Source: Spirochaetales bacterium
Lineage (GTDB): Bacteria > Spirochaetota > Spirochaetia > Sphaerochaetales > Sphaerochaetaceae
NCBI GenBank assembly: GCA_017632495.1
Contig: JAGBRG010000057.1
Span: forward strand, 1 to 5,293
Direction of reading: 5' to 3'
DNA: 5,293 nt
Shown: positions 4,687 to 5,293 of the stretch, in pieces
Position numbering within the stretch: position 1 is the stretch's first letter
How the letters are laid out: each line of letters starts with the position of its first letter
Made by a program: the position numbers and the translations under genes
Notes under the pieces: model-generated
Databases searched by the model: none
What the model saw: only the letters and a program-made list of their open reading frames with translations
What the model was told of the DNA's origin: nothing

Positions 4687-5293
4687 ATGGCAAACAGAAA
4701 TTTCACAACCCTGCTTCTCGGAGATGTCTACGGAGACCCCGGATGCAGGGTTCTTTCTCTAAAGCTGCAGACTCTTATGAAAAAGTACCGAAGCGATTTT
4801 GTAATCGTTAACGGTGAGAATGCATTCAAGGGCTTTGGAATAAGCCCCGAACAGGTGGATATGCTCTTTGGCATCGGTGTGGATGTAATCACATCGGGCA
4901 ATCACATCTGGCATCAGGAGGAAGTTCTTCCTTATCTTGATTCAAAGCCATGCCTCCTTAGGCCTGCAAACTACGGAAACCTCGTTCAGGGCCACGGCTA
5001 CGCTGTAAAGGACGGAGTGTGCGTAATCAATCTTCAGGGAAGGGTGAACATGCTGCCCATAGAGGACCCCTTCAAGTGTGCCCTTGATATCCTCAAGCGC
5101 CTTGATGGCAAGATAAAGACAATCTTTGTCGATTTTCATGCCGAAAGCTCTGAGGAAAAAGAAGCCATGGGTCTTTTTCTTGACGGAAAGGTCACAGGCG
5201 TTGTGGGAACCCACATCCATGTTCAGACTTTGGATGAGAAAATACTTCCTCAGGGAACGGCCTACATCACGGATCTTGGAATGTGCGGCCCCA
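4687..5293 (+). CDS. ymdB: YmdB-type metallophosphoesterase (3' truncated by window end)
   Basis: This is the TIGR00282/YmdB family, a dinuclear-metal phosphoesterase. The B. subtilis member hydrolyses 2',3'-cyclic nucleotides and affects biofilm and motility decisions; the target here is not known. The window holds 202 codons of a protein usually about 260-280 residues long. It starts MANRNFTTLLLGDVYGDPG. Metal and active-site residues are all visible by family pattern: D13 in GDVYG, E44 and N45 in NGEN, N72 and H73 in SGNHIW, H151 in VDFHAE, and H176 and H178 in GTHIHVQT. LLRPANY (90-96), INLQGRV (114-120) and AYITDLGMCGP (192-202) are further signatures. The start is 5 bases after the rny TAA, and no Shine-Dalgarno match is seen upstream. 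rny and ymdB are also neighbours in B. subtilis, so the pairing is conserved. Confidence 0.95.
   Translation, partial: MANRNFTTLLLGDVYGDPGCRVLSLKLQTLMKKYRSDFVIVNGENAFKGFGISPEQVDMLFGIGVDVITSGNHIWHQEEVLPYLDSKPCLLRPANYGNLVQGHGYAVKDGVCVINLQGRVNMLPIEDPFKCALDILKRLDGKIKTIFVDFHAESSEEKEAMGLFLDGKVTGVVGTHIHVQTLDEKILPQGTAYITDLGMCGP

Overview
This window is core genome. It is gene-dense, every gene is on the + strand, and there are two transcriptional blocks. The proteins are typical bacterial housekeeping proteins. Several details recall spirochaetes of the Treponema/Sphaerochaeta type: an alpha subunit beginning MARKN-L-KGFK, an L17 beginning MKHK-GFNALSR with a long Lys/Glu tail, and an RNase Y whose membrane anchor is followed by RWLY-KFKLTS-EQ. 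That assignment is made from memory of the families and is tentative. The gene order rpmJ-rpsM-rpsK-rpsD-rpoA-rplQ matches the classical alpha operon of E. coli preceded by the last gene of the spc operon, so order alone does not fix the phylum.

Block 1 (1-3060) is the end of a ribosomal-protein/RNA polymerase operon. It holds the last 14 codons of rpmJ (L36), then rpsM (S13), rpsK (S11), rpsD (S4, four-Cys zinc type), rpoA (RNA polymerase alpha) and rplQ (L17). The first genes lie 10-15 bases apart with good Shine-Dalgarno sequences. The rpsD-rpoA gap is longer (63 bases) and holds a GC-rich hairpin. rpoA and rplQ overlap by 11 bases. The block closes with a strong intrinsic terminator at 3031-3058.

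Block 2 (3061-5293) starts with an AT-rich stretch holding an exact TTGACA -35 box, a usable -10 and an AT-rich upstream tract. Then come rny (RNase Y, membrane-anchored endoribonuclease with KH and HD domains) and ymdB (YmdB-type metallophosphoesterase, cut off by the window end). rny and ymdB are also adjacent in Bacillus subtilis. ymdB has no visible Shine-Dalgarno sequence and begins 5 bases after the rny stop, so it is probably translated by coupling.

The genes serve gene expression at three levels: 30S/50S assembly, the RNA polymerase assembly platform, and mRNA turnover. I see no mobile element, CRISPR array, tRNA, rRNA or unknown protein-coding gene. The points that merit a second look are regulatory: the rpsD-rpoA hairpin, a shared CCTGAAAA loop motif in two intergenic hairpins, the missing room for an E. 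coli-style S4 operator before rpsM, the apparently SD-less ymdB start, and a sharp codon-usage break between the blocks. I did not find a novel system here.
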